Below are positions 9,806 through 19,350 of a stretch of DNA of 64,000 nt, one piece after another. The notes under the pieces were generated by a model. The model ran no database searches. It had not been told where the DNA came from and saw nothing but the letters and a program-made list of their open reading frames with translations. Position 1 is the stretch's first letter, and each line of letters opens with the position of its first letter. The position numbers and the translations under genes are program-made. The DNA comes from Blastobasis lacticolella (Eukaryota > Arthropoda > Insecta > Lepidoptera > Blastobasidae): the NCBI GenBank assembly GCA_905147135.1, contig LR990053.1:3112501-3176500 (forward strand). Reading direction: 5' to 3'.

Positions 9806-9945
9806 GCGTCGGTGGCCGAGAGGTTAAGGCATCCGATTCACCAGATGGTAGTCGCTCCGCTGTAATTATCTGATATGCCAAATCTTGGATCATGGTCAAG
9901 GCGGACCCCGGACCCTCGATCCGGGGTCCGCCTTGCATAAGATCG
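9806..9945 (+). repeat. SINE family A, internally deleted, with palindromic end
   Basis: The tRNA-like head GAGCGTCGGTGGCCGAGAGG joins after about 45 bp directly to the 3' body (ATGGTAGTCGCTCCGCTGTA). It ends in a perfect palindrome: AAGGCGGACCCCGGA (9,898-9,912) and TCCGGGGTCCGCCTT (9,920-9,934), where the normal tail sequence turns back on itself. Confidence 0.8.
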
Positions 9946-10454
9946 AATTTTAATTGGATCACAATCGCAGCTCAATGGGAGCTTTCGCGTTTTTTGGTAT
10001 TCTGCTACAATGAAAACTGCTGTTTAACTGCTATTTATCAATAGCAGCTAAACGGCACTACTTACTATAATACTAATTATCTATTTATTTATTACTCTGA
10101 TTGCCAAAGTAAAAATTACTAATATTTTTTATGGTCCTTTACGATCTTCAAATTAACCAATTTGATAAAAAAAATTATCCCATTTCGAAAAAATCACCCA
10201 ATTATCAAAATGATTAATAACTCATTTATTGATATACTTTAACCTTCAAACATTTCTGCTTGATTAAATTTTGGCTCTCTTTTAGGAATTTGTTAAATTA
10301 TTCAAATTTTAACAGGATTATTTTTAACTATATATTATACAGCAAATATAAGCCTTTAAGCCTCCAATTAGAATTCAATCGACCCAAGTAAATTAGCGGA
10401 GTCGAAGCGCTGGATAGACTCTTTCCTACTTTCTGGCTAGTCCAACATAAGTAC
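9946..10454. other. No gene recognised; AT-rich
   Basis: No ORF or recognised repeat. Confidence 0.4.
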
Positions 10455-10620
10455 TTACCGCAACGAGCTCACCGTTGGCTCGGCGAGGTTGACCAAGGTC
10501 TTCCGCCGGGGACCCTGAGACTGTTTAACCGTTCACATCCCAAGTATCCGCTAATCCATTGTTTCCAATTGATCTCGCGACCCACTATTGTGTCGCTGGG
10601 ACGTGACAGGTTAAACAGTT
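10455..10620. repeat. Unclassified repeat with an imperfect inverted repeat
   Basis: GGTTGACCAAGGTCTTCCGC recurs near 30,760 (GGTTGACCAAGGTCTTACGC). Downstream, CTGTTTAACCGTTCACATCC (from 10,529) faces GGGACGTGACAGGTTAAACA (to about 10,618), an inverted repeat of about 21 bp with a few mismatches around a 50-bp spacer. Confidence 0.5.
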
Positions 10621-10621
10621 T

Positions 10622-10950
10622 CGGAAGCCGATGGGTACTCCTGTGTTCCCTGATCATTATAATCTAGACGAATTCAAGGCTGGAGTGAATAGGCTGTTTC
10701 TAGGCAGGCATGCTCCGTCAAAGGCTGCATAGTCACTTATTACCAGTGGCCCTAGCACAAGTGTGTCCGCGACAAAGCTCGCGCCGCGAGAGAGCGTTTG
10801 TCTCTTTCTCTCAATACTAAGACGAAAGAGATAGCAATACCCATGTCGCATTTTTCTCGCTTATCGCATGCGAGAGCAACTTGTGCTAGGCCTACAGACG
10901 AGATGGCGGTCAAATGCCTGGCTAGTCTACCTAAAACAAAAAAATATTAC
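10622..10950 (+). mobile_element. CR1-type LINE 3' fragment, interrupted by a MITE-like element
   Basis: The frame 10,646-10,732 encodes the conserved C-terminus (FPDHYNLDEFKAGVNRLF) matching FPDKYNLDAFKARVNRLL of the better copy at 42,977-43,671. After the stop, the 3' tail (AGTCACTTAT..ACCAG) is broken and resumes at about 10,893 as CTACAGACGAGATGGCGG then AAATGCCTGGCTAGTCTA and an A-rich end. Confidence 0.8.
10748..10892. mobile_element. Small terminal-inverted-repeat element (MITE-like) inside the CR1 tail
   Basis: The ends CCTAGCACAAGT (10,751-10,762) and ACTTGTGCTAGG (10,879-10,890) are exact reverse complements, extended imperfectly by GGCC. The interior is rich in GAGA/TCTC motifs (GCGAGAGAGCGTTTGTCTCT). 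The position interrupts an otherwise recognisable CR1 3' tail, which marks it as an insertion. Flanking duplication is unclear (ACCAG against TACAG), so the superfamily is undetermined. Confidence 0.65.
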
Positions 10951-11264
10951 ATGAAATATTTGTCGCTGCGATCGAGATAAGAAGTACGATTATCACAATA
11001 CCACCAATATTTCAATCCGTTGTTTTACAATCTCTCCATCTCTTTCACGCACACAATTCAGTTGTTACATGGACAGAGATAACTGATCGCGTCGTAAATA
11101 ACCAGAGAAGGGTTAACATGGTATATTTATGTCGCTATGCCCTCTTCCATATTAATGCTGAGATTGACCTCGGGGCCCCCATTTGCTATTTACTTGTTGG
11201 CTCTGATATTTTTTCAGAAGGGTTGTTGCAGTGGATATTTTGAAGAGCTTTTTTTCTTATTATC

Positions 11265-11515
11265 ACAGCCCATAACACTCCACTACAGGACTTAGGGCCG
11301 CTCCCATGGAAGGTAGGGTTATTGTAATAATCTCCAAGCTTGGCAGGCGGATTGGAGATCGCAGTATTATAAATATAACAATGGAAAACGCTGCTGCCCA
11401 TTTTCCAGTCTACGGAGACTCTAGATTTTTTGAAAAATTTGTCGAGTCGAGTTCGAAAACATTAGTCACCTTGTACGATACCCGCGGGGGTTGATGCTAT
11501 TCTACTCTGCCGGGC
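11265..11515 (-). repeat. Repeat family C copy
   Basis: It is a minus-strand copy: CACAGCCCATAACACTCCAC and TGCAGG-type start, TTGGCAGGCGGATTGGAGAT, ATGGAAAACGCTGCTGCCCA, ending at TGCTATTCTACTCTGCCGGG. Confidence 0.75.
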
Positions 11516-11651
11516 CCCACACTGTTTGTTTTTATTCTACGCAGTGAAAGGCGAGCAGACCCACCTGACGGTATGCGGTAACTCTCGCCCATAACATCTA
11601 TTATTCATGCATTCAGGTTGCAGGCAATAAAAATGCACAATCGCACAATAA

Positions 11652-11872
11652 ATATAAATATTCGTGGACAAATTCACGCCATCTAGCCCCAAATCAAGCA
11701 AAGTTTGTGCTATGGGTGCTAGCTAACTGATATACTACTTAAATACTTTTTAAATACATACTTATCGAACACCCAGACCCGTAACAGAAATTAAATATCA
11801 TAATTTCAATTTCAGCCCAGCCGGGAATCGAACCCGGGACCTTTTGCGTGGCATTGCGTGAACCACTCAGGT
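11652..11872 (-). repeat. SINE family B copy
   Basis: Near full length in reverse complement: tail (ATTCGTGGACAAATTCACGC, CATCTAGCCCC), middle (CACCCAGACCCGTAACAG) and B box (GGGAATCGAACCCGGGACC). The head ends in CCACTCAGGTCA. Confidence 0.85.
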
Positions 11873-12300
11873 CAATGATGGACCCAGCATAGTTTAGGTA
11901 TCCGCCGGAAAACCACAGTCCAAACTATCTATGAGGTCCTGTGGTGTTTCGATAAAAAGCGGCTGTGGATACACAGATGGGTGTAAGTGGGTAGGGTACT
12001 TTTCGGGCAATCCCACTTATCCACGTCACTTCCCCGAGTGAAGTGACATCCTTCGAAGATTTATCCTCTTAAAAAATAGGTGTGTTGTCTGTAATTGTGA
12101 TATGGTACAGACTTTGACGCCTTGTACCAAAGGGCTATCGAGTTTCCAGTTTTTAAGTTTCAAATCGTTTTCCTAGATCACAGCCCAAGCTGCAAATCTA
12201 AAGGTCTGTTAACGAGTGCCAAGAGGGCATTCGATGGAACTCACATCTCTAACATAGGTTTTTAAGAATCATTTTAAGGGTATGTTCCGAGTTTCCTACC
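11873..12300. other. No gene recognised
   Basis: No ORF or repeat recognised; two short blocks GAAGTGACATCC and CCCACTTATCCACGTCACTTCC form a weak local inverted repeat. Confidence 0.35.
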
Positions 12301-12620
12301 GCGTACCCTTGTTGACGAGTAGCCCGATATTTCGACACAGTTGCATGGATCATGGTCACGGGACGACTCACGTCAACAAAGGTACGCGTGTGATAATAAC
12401 CGCAATAGTTTAAAACATTAGGTTTTAAGACTTTCTTCATTATTCACTATACTTTTACTACACATATTATCGGGTTTGTTACCACAGAGACGAACGCTGT
12501 AGAGTCCTTTAGTGACCATAACGCATGCAACTGCGTCGAAATATCGATGTAAAAGCAATACTAACCGTGGTAACAAACCCAATAACATGTGTAGCGCGTA
12601 TTGAGATAACCTACTACCTA
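12301..12620. repeat. Repeat family G, inverted pair
   Basis: The 45-bp arm at 12,325-12,369 (CGATATTTCGACACAGTTGC, ATGG, ATGGTCAC) is matched in reverse complement at 12,502-12,546 (GTGACCATAACGCATGCAAC, TGCGTCGAAATATCG). A single diverged arm occurs at 31,693-31,740. Arms flanking a short unrelated core suggest a foldback element or paired Penelope-type terminal repeats. Confidence 0.6.
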
Positions 12621-12689
12621 CACTTATTCGTGTTTTATCTAATTTGCTCAATACCTATCAATATTTATACAAAGTTATTGGTTTTCGAA

Positions 12690-13060
12690 TAAACTGTTAT
12701 AGGGTTACGTTTGCGCCAGTAGATACTATAATTTCGCGCCATTTACCAAACCGCCGTTCGTGTCGTCCGCCCGCGCAATACCTAGTTTATGCGCGGTCTC
12801 TCTCGCACCTAATACTTTCCCGCTCACTCCACCTCATACGTCTGCCCCCGCACGCGCGGAGCTTGCCCGCCAGTTCGCCGCATCCGTTCGCATCACTCGT
12901 TGCACTTTTGTTTTGTCCAGGTATCTGGTGTTTTGACCAGCTAATTGTTGACTGTATTCCTGTGTTCGTGTGTGAAACTCGATTATACTGTGTATTAAAT
13001 CAGAAACTGTTTGATTTGAACGCCTCCAAACCACACTGTTGTTTATTTTGATATCTATGG
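12690..13060. other. CpG-rich region with a short plus-strand frame
   Basis: The segment about 12,715-12,900 is CG-rich (CGTTCGTGTCGTCCGCCCGC, GCCCCCGCACGCGCGGAGC) and is followed by less biased sequence. An ORF crosses it (12,644-13,051) but shows no domain and an unnatural composition. A promoter, an untranslated first exon or an LTR fragment are all possible; I cannot choose. Confidence 0.3.
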
Positions 13061-13065
13061 GGTTA

Positions 13066-13301
13066 ACTTTATTAAAGAATAAAGAATAAGAAATATTTAT
13101 TTAGACAAACAGAAACACCACAACACAAAAATTTGGAAGACACGACATTTTGTAACAAAGAAGATAAGAAAAAAGTACATAAAAATTAACAAAAAGCACA
13201 TAAAAGCTGAAGCAAATAAAAGCTAGCACAGTGTCGATGCGTATAGTAGTAGATAAGTGGTGTGTATTAGTGGTGTAATGCATGTGTAAAAGGGACCTCA
13301 C
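13066..13301 (-). mobile_element. Probable LINE 3' end
   Basis: On the minus strand it ends with CTAAATAAATATTTCTTATTC and TTTATTCTTTAATAAAG, an AATAAA-rich terminus like other LINE tails in this window. No coding similarity is recognised. Confidence 0.35.
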
Positions 13302-13661
13302 TCAGCATTTTGCCCCGGCCCCATTTCATTCCATTCTACAAATAAATCGGTTTTAATGGCTTTGAGTTTAATTGTAAGTAGATAATGCACATCGGCTAGT
13401 TTTGTATATGCTTCGGAGTGCCGGATAGTGCCGTGATGGTATAGTAAAAGATGTAGAGTAATTCTATCGAATTAGCGTCCGAAGAAATATTTCCCCTCTA
13501 CTTGTTTCAGAAGCGCGTAAAGGTTTTGAATAATGACTGGGAACTTTTCTAATTTTTCCAGTAACGGGATTTCTGTAGGGCAAGGAATAGTTTAAAATGT
13601 TAAAGGAGCTCGTTTTGGGGGCCTTTTGTAATTATATTTCTTATTGGATCTATTTAATTTC
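13302..13661. other. No gene recognised
   Basis: No ORF or repeat recognised. Confidence 0.4.
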
Positions 13662-13828
13662 TGTTACGGGTCTGGGTGTTCTATGTATAATAAGTATGTA
13701 TTTAAAAAAAAAAAGTATTTAAGTAGTATATCAGTTATCTAGCACCCATAGCACAAGCTTTGCTTAGTTTGGGGCTAGATGGCGCTGTGTGAATTTGTCC
13801 ACGAATATTTATATTTATTTATCTAATT
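13662..13828 (+). repeat. SINE family B, 3' part
   Basis: It starts at the family's middle (TTCTGTTACGGGTCTGGGTG) and ends with CTAGATGGCGCTGTGTGAAT and TTGTCCACGAATATTTAT. The head is absent. A Penelope-like element is inserted just downstream. Confidence 0.8.
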
Positions 13829-13836
13829 TTTATTTC

Positions 13837-13850
13837 ATACTTTTTCATAG
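13837..13850 (+). repeat. Left target-site duplication of the Penelope-like element
   Basis: ATACTTTTTCATAG is repeated exactly at 14,790-14,803 and brackets the element. Confidence 0.9.
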
Positions 13851-14789
13851 TTATGAATTAAATCACTTTTTGTACACTAGTTCCACTTTATTATATAAAG
13901 AGTAATAACTAGGAAAATGTTGGCACCCGCGGCTTTAGAAATTAACAAACCTACAAAAAGATGGGCAACAATTCCCTATGTTGGACCTATCACACACAAA
14001 TTGAGGAAAATTTGCAATAGCGATCAGCAAAACACTGCATTTTATAGCATAAAATCGCTGGGGTCCTTGATTTGCAACAATAAGGATAAAATACCCATTG
14101 AAAATCAAAGTGGAATTTATAGTCTGACATGTGACACGTGTGCTAAAATATACATAGGTCAAACAGGAAGGAAGTTTAAAACAAGAATCAAAGAACATAT
14201 AGCTAGCTGGAGAAAAAATACACAAACCTCGACCTTTGCGGAACACCTTAATAAAGAAAACCATATTTTTAACCCAGATAATGGCATAAAATACCTTCAT
14301 ATAGCTGGGAAAGGACGTAGACTAGATGGACTAGAAGCTATAGAAGTGAACAGAATGAAGAAAGATAATATAATTAATGACCAAATTTCCTTATCGACAT
14401 CACCTATTTTAAATTATTTTAAATGACATACCTTCGATATAATTTATATTTTTTGCCATTTACTTAAATGTATAACAATTGACATACCTTAAAAAATTTT
14501 GACTACTTGTAATTTGTATTATGTTGACATACTGTACATTTCTCTGCACTGTGACATCCTAACATTATTGTATAGGTACTGTCGGTACCCACATCAACTT
14601 TAAATTATTATTTGTCGGTACCTACATATAGCTTGTAATCAAAATATAAAGTAATTGCCTGAAGATGAGTAATTCGAAACCGGTTGCAATTTAATAAAAA
14701 ATTATATAATAAAGTGGAACTAGTGTACAAAAAGTGATTTAATTCATAATAATGGAGTTCCATCATGAAGTGACAACACAAAGTGTTAA
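13851..14789 (+). mobile_element. Penelope-like element (PLE), 5'-truncated
   Basis: The insertion is 939 bp with a perfect 14-bp target-site duplication. Its first 48 bp (13,851-13,898) are the exact reverse complement of 14,702-14,749 near its right end; truncated PLE copies with an inverted partial terminal repeat at the 5' side are a known hallmark of the group. The interior carries only the C-terminal part of the element's protein. The right end holds CCTGAAGATGAG and CGAAACCGGTTGCAATTT, a motif shared with the terminal-repeat fragment at 19,190-19,350. Confidence 0.92.
13917..14426 (+). CDS. PLE protein fragment: reverse transcriptase C-end plus GIY-YIG endonuclease
   Basis: The 169-residue frame starts at an ATG that is probably internal to the original protein. 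Residues about 19-32 (IPYVGPITHKLRKI) match the connector after the reverse transcriptase thumb. Residues 66-68 are GIY and 79-81 are YIG, with CDTC (72-75) between them, QTGRKFKTRIKEH after, and AEH at 108-110; Glu140 in LDGLEAIEV is a candidate for the catalytic Glu. The two Cys and the His residues fit the zinc-binding insertion typical of Penelope-type nucleases. The polymerase itself is gone, so the copy is non-autonomous, though the nuclease frame is intact. The endonuclease would nick target DNA to prime reverse transcription. Confidence 0.92.
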   Translation: MLAPAALEINKPTKRWATIPYVGPITHKLRKICNSDQQNTAFYSIKSLGSLICNNKDKIPIENQSGIYSLTCDTCAKIYIGQTGRKFKTRIKEHIASWRKNTQTSTFAEHLNKENHIFNPDNGIKYLHIAGKGRRLDGLEAIEVNRMKKDNIINDQISLSTSPILNYFK

Positions 14790-14803
14790 ATACTTTTTCA
14801 TAG
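14790..14803 (+). repeat. Right target-site duplication of the Penelope-like element
   Basis: Exact copy of the 14 bases at 13,837-13,850. Confidence 0.9.
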
Positions 14804-14837
14804 GTTTTGTTTGACATCCTACTAATACTATATTCAT

Positions 14838-15125
14838 CTTAACGTTAATGTCCCGGTTGTGCTCTCGCTCACGAGGGCCTGGGGTTTGCCTTGACCATGA
14901 TCCAGGATTTGGCAGATCAAATAATTACAGTGGAGCGACTGCAATCTGACACATTCAGTCACCTGACTGTGCAGTTTTCATCACGATGTTGTCCCTCACC
15001 GTAACAGCATATGTTAATATTCAACTAATAACTCAGAAAAGAGTCATTGGGACATGGCCGTAGTGGGCTTCGAACCCGGTGCCTCTCGCTTACGAGTCGG
15101 ATACCTTGACCACTCGGGCACTAAC
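14838..15125 (-). repeat. SINE family A, near full length
   Basis: Reverse complement order: tail (TTAATGTCCCGGTTGTGCTC), body (GATTTGGCAGATCAAATAAT, GTGGAGCGACTG), then B box (GGCTTCGAACCCGGTGCC) and head (CTTGACCACTCGGGCACTAAC). Confidence 0.85.
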
Positions 15126-15134
15126 ATCCAACTA

Positions 15135-15433
15135 CTACTACATAAATGCGAAAGATTGTAAGGACGTTCAGATGTTTTATTCCTTCACGCAATAATTACT
15201 ACTGGGGGAGGCGTGATTTATACTGTGCTACTACGGTGCTTCTATTTTCTTAATGTGTCTAGGCTTGTTCGGCTTCGTAGAGTGCGAATGCGTCGCGTTT
15301 TTAGCACGCGTGTGAGTAAATACGAAATGCGATTGCGAGGCAAGAAGTTTGGTTATATTTGATTTATCCCGAAATTCAATTTTCAACGAAATTTAACGGG
15401 ATTTTACGCGGACGAAGTTGCAAGCAAAAGCTA
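15135..15433 (+). mobile_element. Non-autonomous Helitron-like repeat
   Basis: It starts ACTACTACATAAATGCGAAAG and ends ACGCGGACGAAGTTGCAAGC then AAAAGCTAGTAGG. Elements with this 5' block and a GCGGACGAAG...AAAAGCTAGT end are widespread in Lepidoptera. The CTAGT end without inverted repeats is the Helitron feature; no Rep/helicase sequence is present. Confidence 0.6.
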
Positions 15434-15519
15434 GTAGGTACATAAGTATCATCCGTTATTGAAAGAGGAACACATAAATGAAACATTTAAATTGTTTACT
15501 AAGTAATTTATTTTATTTT

Positions 15520-15625
15520 ATTTAGATCAGCCAGGCATTTGTCCGCCATCTTATGTCATTGTCTAGGAACAGCCTAATGAAGACGTCTAGATTATAATGA
15601 TCAGGGAACACATTCGCAGACAACG
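15520..15625 (-). mobile_element. CR1-type LINE 3' end fragment
   Basis: TTTATTTAGATCAGCCAGGC, ATTTGTCCGCCATCTTATG and ATTATAATGATCAGGGAACA are the reverse complement of the CR1 tail and last codons seen at 10.6 kb and 43.0 kb. Confidence 0.75.
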
Positions 15626-15639
15626 CGTATGAAAAATAA

Positions 15640-15875
15640 ATAAATAATCGTGGACAAATGCACACAGCGCCATCTAGCCGCAAACTAAGCAAAGCTTGTA
15701 CTATGGGTGCTCGATAACTGATAAACTACTTATATACTTTTAAATACATACTTATTATACATATAACACCCAGACCCGTAACAGAAATTAAAATTCATCA
15801 TTTCAATTTCTGCCCGGCCGGGAATCGATCCCGGGACCTCTTGCGTGGCCACTGAACCACTCAGGTCGTCAAAAG
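15640..15875 (-). repeat. SINE family B, near full length
   Basis: It has tail ATAATCGTGGACAAATGCAC and GCGCCATCTAGCC, middle CACCCAGACCCGTAACAG, B box GGGAATCGATCCCGGGACC and head CACTGAACCACTCAGGTCG. Confidence 0.88.
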
Positions 15876-17340
15876 GTTAAACTAAATCAAAACTCGCAAA
15901 AATTGTTGCATGTATTAGTTTATCTGTACTAAATACTAGCATTGATACTTGTACGAAGTTTCCTCCCATAACGTTTTCGCCCCCCAAACGCAGTGACTCG
16001 AACTTGGTCCGCAGTCCCGAAATTAAGTTACCCGCCTTTTGATAACTCGTAATAACCCCCGCGATGGTCATTACAATTTTTTGTTTCAACTTTTTCTCAA
16101 GTTACGCCAAGTTCTTTTTAACCAGCTGCTGGTTGGGAGAAGTTCACGAGGATTTAATTCGGTGTTTGCGGTCTCCCCGCGTGTTTTGAATGGGGAGTTG
16201 CGAGTTGGTAAAGGGAATGCCCGTTGGTTTCTTATAGATGGTGTGTTTTATGGACGTGGGTTTTTACGGGTTACATTTTTGGCGGGTTATCTGATGGCAA
16301 GTAAGGTATCTAAGAAAATTAAAAAATATATATTTATATTTATTATTTGGTGACCTATATAGATTATAATGTATGTCATTTATTAGTATGTTAATAATTG
16401 ATTAGTTCCTGTATATCTAAATAAATTAGTTGGTAGGATATTGTAAGTGCATGCCTTGACATAATGGCCGGCGGAATGAACTTCCAGTAAAAGCTACACA
16501 TTCTTTACATGGTTTGCAGCAAATTAGGCATACAGTAATTAAAGGTAATTTTAGCATAACTAGAAACAGATACTCATAAATCACAATTTACCGCAGTTAT
16601 TATCTTTTACGTCCATTCCTCCGCTCAATATGTGGTCAGTAGCAAAAGTTTCAGTTAAACCTGGCTTAACTTTCTGCTTTGAGAAAGTTCGTGATTAATT
16701 GTGGTTTGAGTAGGGCTTTGATTTATAACGACCGAGTTAGTGCGTGTGGTTTTGGATTACTTTCCAGTAATGAATGGCTGTTTTGGAGTCTAAAAATTAA
16801 TGTTTACTTTGTAAAGTTTTTGCGGTGTGCGTATTCTGGCCCTGTATTCAAGAAACGCTGATACAAAATATTTTAAATACCTATACAACTAGTCTCAAAT
16901 AAGAAGAGACTTGGCGGGTCACGTGGTTCGACTTGCTTAGTAGGTGATTACCTGCGCGAAATCCCCTCTACTGCCATTTGACAAGTCATTTCTTTTATGA
17001 CGCGGATTATACCTGAAGTAATATGAAAAGGTTTTAGTGTTGTATCTCAAACGCCGGCTTTGAGATGATTTTAGACATAGACGTAGACGGCCCTTTATTG
17101 GGTTCTTCATTACATCCTTAACATTAAAATCCTTTAAATCATTTGTACCCGTTGCCACTATTACTGAGAATAAATGGGAAATATTTCCATGTGTAATAAT
17201 TTCCCTTTACTTATTATTATAATTTTTTTTTACTCCATTGTTAGTTGCCTCATAAATATATCGAACAGTTGAAGGTTAAAAAGGAGTAACACTAAAAAGT
17301 TAAATCAATAAAGAGGTCATTTGGCCGCAGATTAATACCC
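15876..17340. other. No gene recognised
   Basis: Several short frames lie here, but none shows a domain or repeat relationship. It appears to be single-copy intergenic or intronic DNA. Confidence 0.4.
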
Positions 17341-18022
17341 GTTGACGACCTGAGTGGTTTAGTTGGTTAATATGCCGGTCGCCACGCAGTCGCAAAGTCC
17401 CGGGTTCGATTCCTGGCTGAGCAGAAATTGAAATGATCTATTTTCATTTCTGTTACGGGTCTGGGTGTTCGTGGGATATGAGACTTTGTAACTTCCACAA
17501 GTGTGGACAGGTTCCAACAGAGGGACAACATTTCTGTGATGTTTTGACAAGTGTTGTTTAGTATAACATTTTTTCCAAAGTCAATCAAGGTTTATACTGG
17601 AGAAACATACAATTTTCTCTATATGTAGAGGTAATATACGATGTCCTTTGTCCTCCGATATACTGGGGGCAAGTGTAAGCCCGTATTTCTAAACTACGAA
17701 TCCTTTCTGGGTCGAAGCAATTTCGTGAACTGAACTGAAACTGAACAATTAATTCAGTTCAACGTTCAAATTATTCTGATTGAAGGAAGGCTTGAAATCA
17801 CGTAAACACATGCAGTCGTCTAAAGTCCCACTCCACGATTACGTACCACGATTACACTTCGTTTTAAATACATATTTATTATATATAACTATAATAAATA
17901 TGTATTTAAAAATAAGTGTATAAGTAGTTTATCAGTTATCTAACCCTCATAACACAAGCTTTTATAACTTTGGGGTTAGATTGCGCTGTGTGAATTTGTC
18001 CAAACATAATCTATATATTATT
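17341..18022 (+). repeat. SINE family B split by about 395 bp of other sequence
   Basis: The head and middle (17,341-17,470: GGTTTAGTTGGTTAATATGC, GGGTTCGATTCCTGG, TTACGGGTCTGGGTGTTC) stop abruptly. A matching tail appears at about 17,870-18,022 (TAAGTAGTTTATCAGTTATC, GCTTTTATAACTTTGG, GCGCTGTGTGAATTTGTC). One SINE interrupted by an insertion is the simplest reading; two truncated copies are the alternative. Confidence 0.65.
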
Positions 18023-18490
18023 ATATTATTTAATCTGGCAATTAACAATGTCTAATGGCAGCTTAGTGGTATAAAAAAAGTCATAGCCAGTCGTTTATCG
18101 CAATTCTTTGTCCCATGTTATCGTAGCATATCGTATCGTAGGCATAAAGCTAATAGATGCTACGGGTGGTTGGATAGCAGGCTCGCTTCTTAGACAAAGG
18201 ACAATCATTGCTATCCAAGGACGAAAAGCAATTACGTTTCTAAAGAGAGTTTCAAGGGCCAGCGGTTCGTTCAACTTTTAAAATCGTTTATGTTTTTATG
18301 AGTCCGTGTGAAGATGTCTTTCTAATAAAAATAAGATATATTATTATTTGTATCTTTTACATACCTAATTTCGATAGACTGCCTGAAAATTTTTTTAGTC
18401 CGCGATGTAGATTAAAAAAAATATTGGTCACGTATTTTTTTTTGTTACTTCAGCAAAAAAGAACACCGATACAGTACGTCTAAATGCTGC

Positions 18491-18533
18491 GTGACGTCAC
18501 GCCTGAGGAAATTTTACTCAGAAGTGACGTCAC
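18491..18533. repeat. Hairpin with two TGACGTCA palindromes
   Basis: GTGACGTCACGCCTGAG (18,491-18,507) pairs with CTCAGAAGTGACGTCAC (18,517-18,533) around a 9-base loop. Each arm contains TGACGTCA, the consensus CREB/ATF site. It may be chance, a small foldback repeat or a real response element. Confidence 0.6.
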
Positions 18534-19189
18534 TAGTCCCCCGAAACTTTGATACGTTTTACCTTTGCTATTTTTTAAAGATTTGATGAATAAAAAAAGT
18601 CGTTTCTAATATTTTTTTATAATCTAACTGACGAAGTAACTAAACTTTTAAAATGTGACCCAGTCATCATCCCTATCGATTTTATTTTCTTATATTCTCG
18701 AATTAACAAAGCAAAATTGCCTTACTCTGCACACCCAGAAACTAGTAGTCATCGAGTATAAATATCAATCACAATACTGGGTCTAAACTTAACTTGCTAC
18801 TTAAACAAAACTTGGCACCGAAACACATCCCAGATAAGAGAAGTAAAAACTTTAGAGGTCCGTAAATTATATTCGGGGGCCGCTGCACAGAAATCGTGGC
18901 AATCTTTCCATTGGAGCGACTACGTATGATTTGGTGGCTTCGACTTGGATACAGGCCAACTAGTTCATTTGTGAACATCGTTTATAAACGCGATTGTTGG
19001 TATGCAAGGCGAAAGTTTGAATGGCCCTTACAAATTGCGCGGCTATTAGTTTTACGTACCCACTTGGCTTTTGTAAGTTGTTAAACGGGGATTATTTTAG
19101 AAATGTGGTGATAGAAGCTTGTAGTGGAATACTTATAATTACACAAATTATCTTTTTATTTAACTGTGTATTGTTATAATTACTTAGTA
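18534..19189. other. No gene recognised
   Basis: Short overlapping frames on both strands without recognisable domains. Confidence 0.4.
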
Positions 19190-19350
19190 GTTGATGCTTT
19201 GTGTTGTGTGTTATAGATGGAACTCAATTGTATTATAGATTAAAACACTTTTATACACTAGTTCCACTGTATCTATAAAAATTATAAATTTTTAATGAAT
19301 TGCAAACGGTTTCGGACATCATCTTCAGGGAATATTTACATTTTGTAAAA
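19190..19350 (-). mobile_element. Penelope-like element terminal-repeat fragment
   Basis: It shares ACTTTTATACACTAGTTCCA with the PLE at 13.85-14.79 kb (ACTTTTTGTACACTAGTTCC). In reverse complement it also has CCTGAAGATGATGTCCGAAA and CCGTTTGC, as at the right end of that PLE. No coding part is present. Confidence 0.7.

Noticed and set aside
12644..13051. 135-codon plus-strand frame
   Set aside because: It crosses a CpG-rich block with no domain and biased composition; an antisense frame of similar quality overlaps it.
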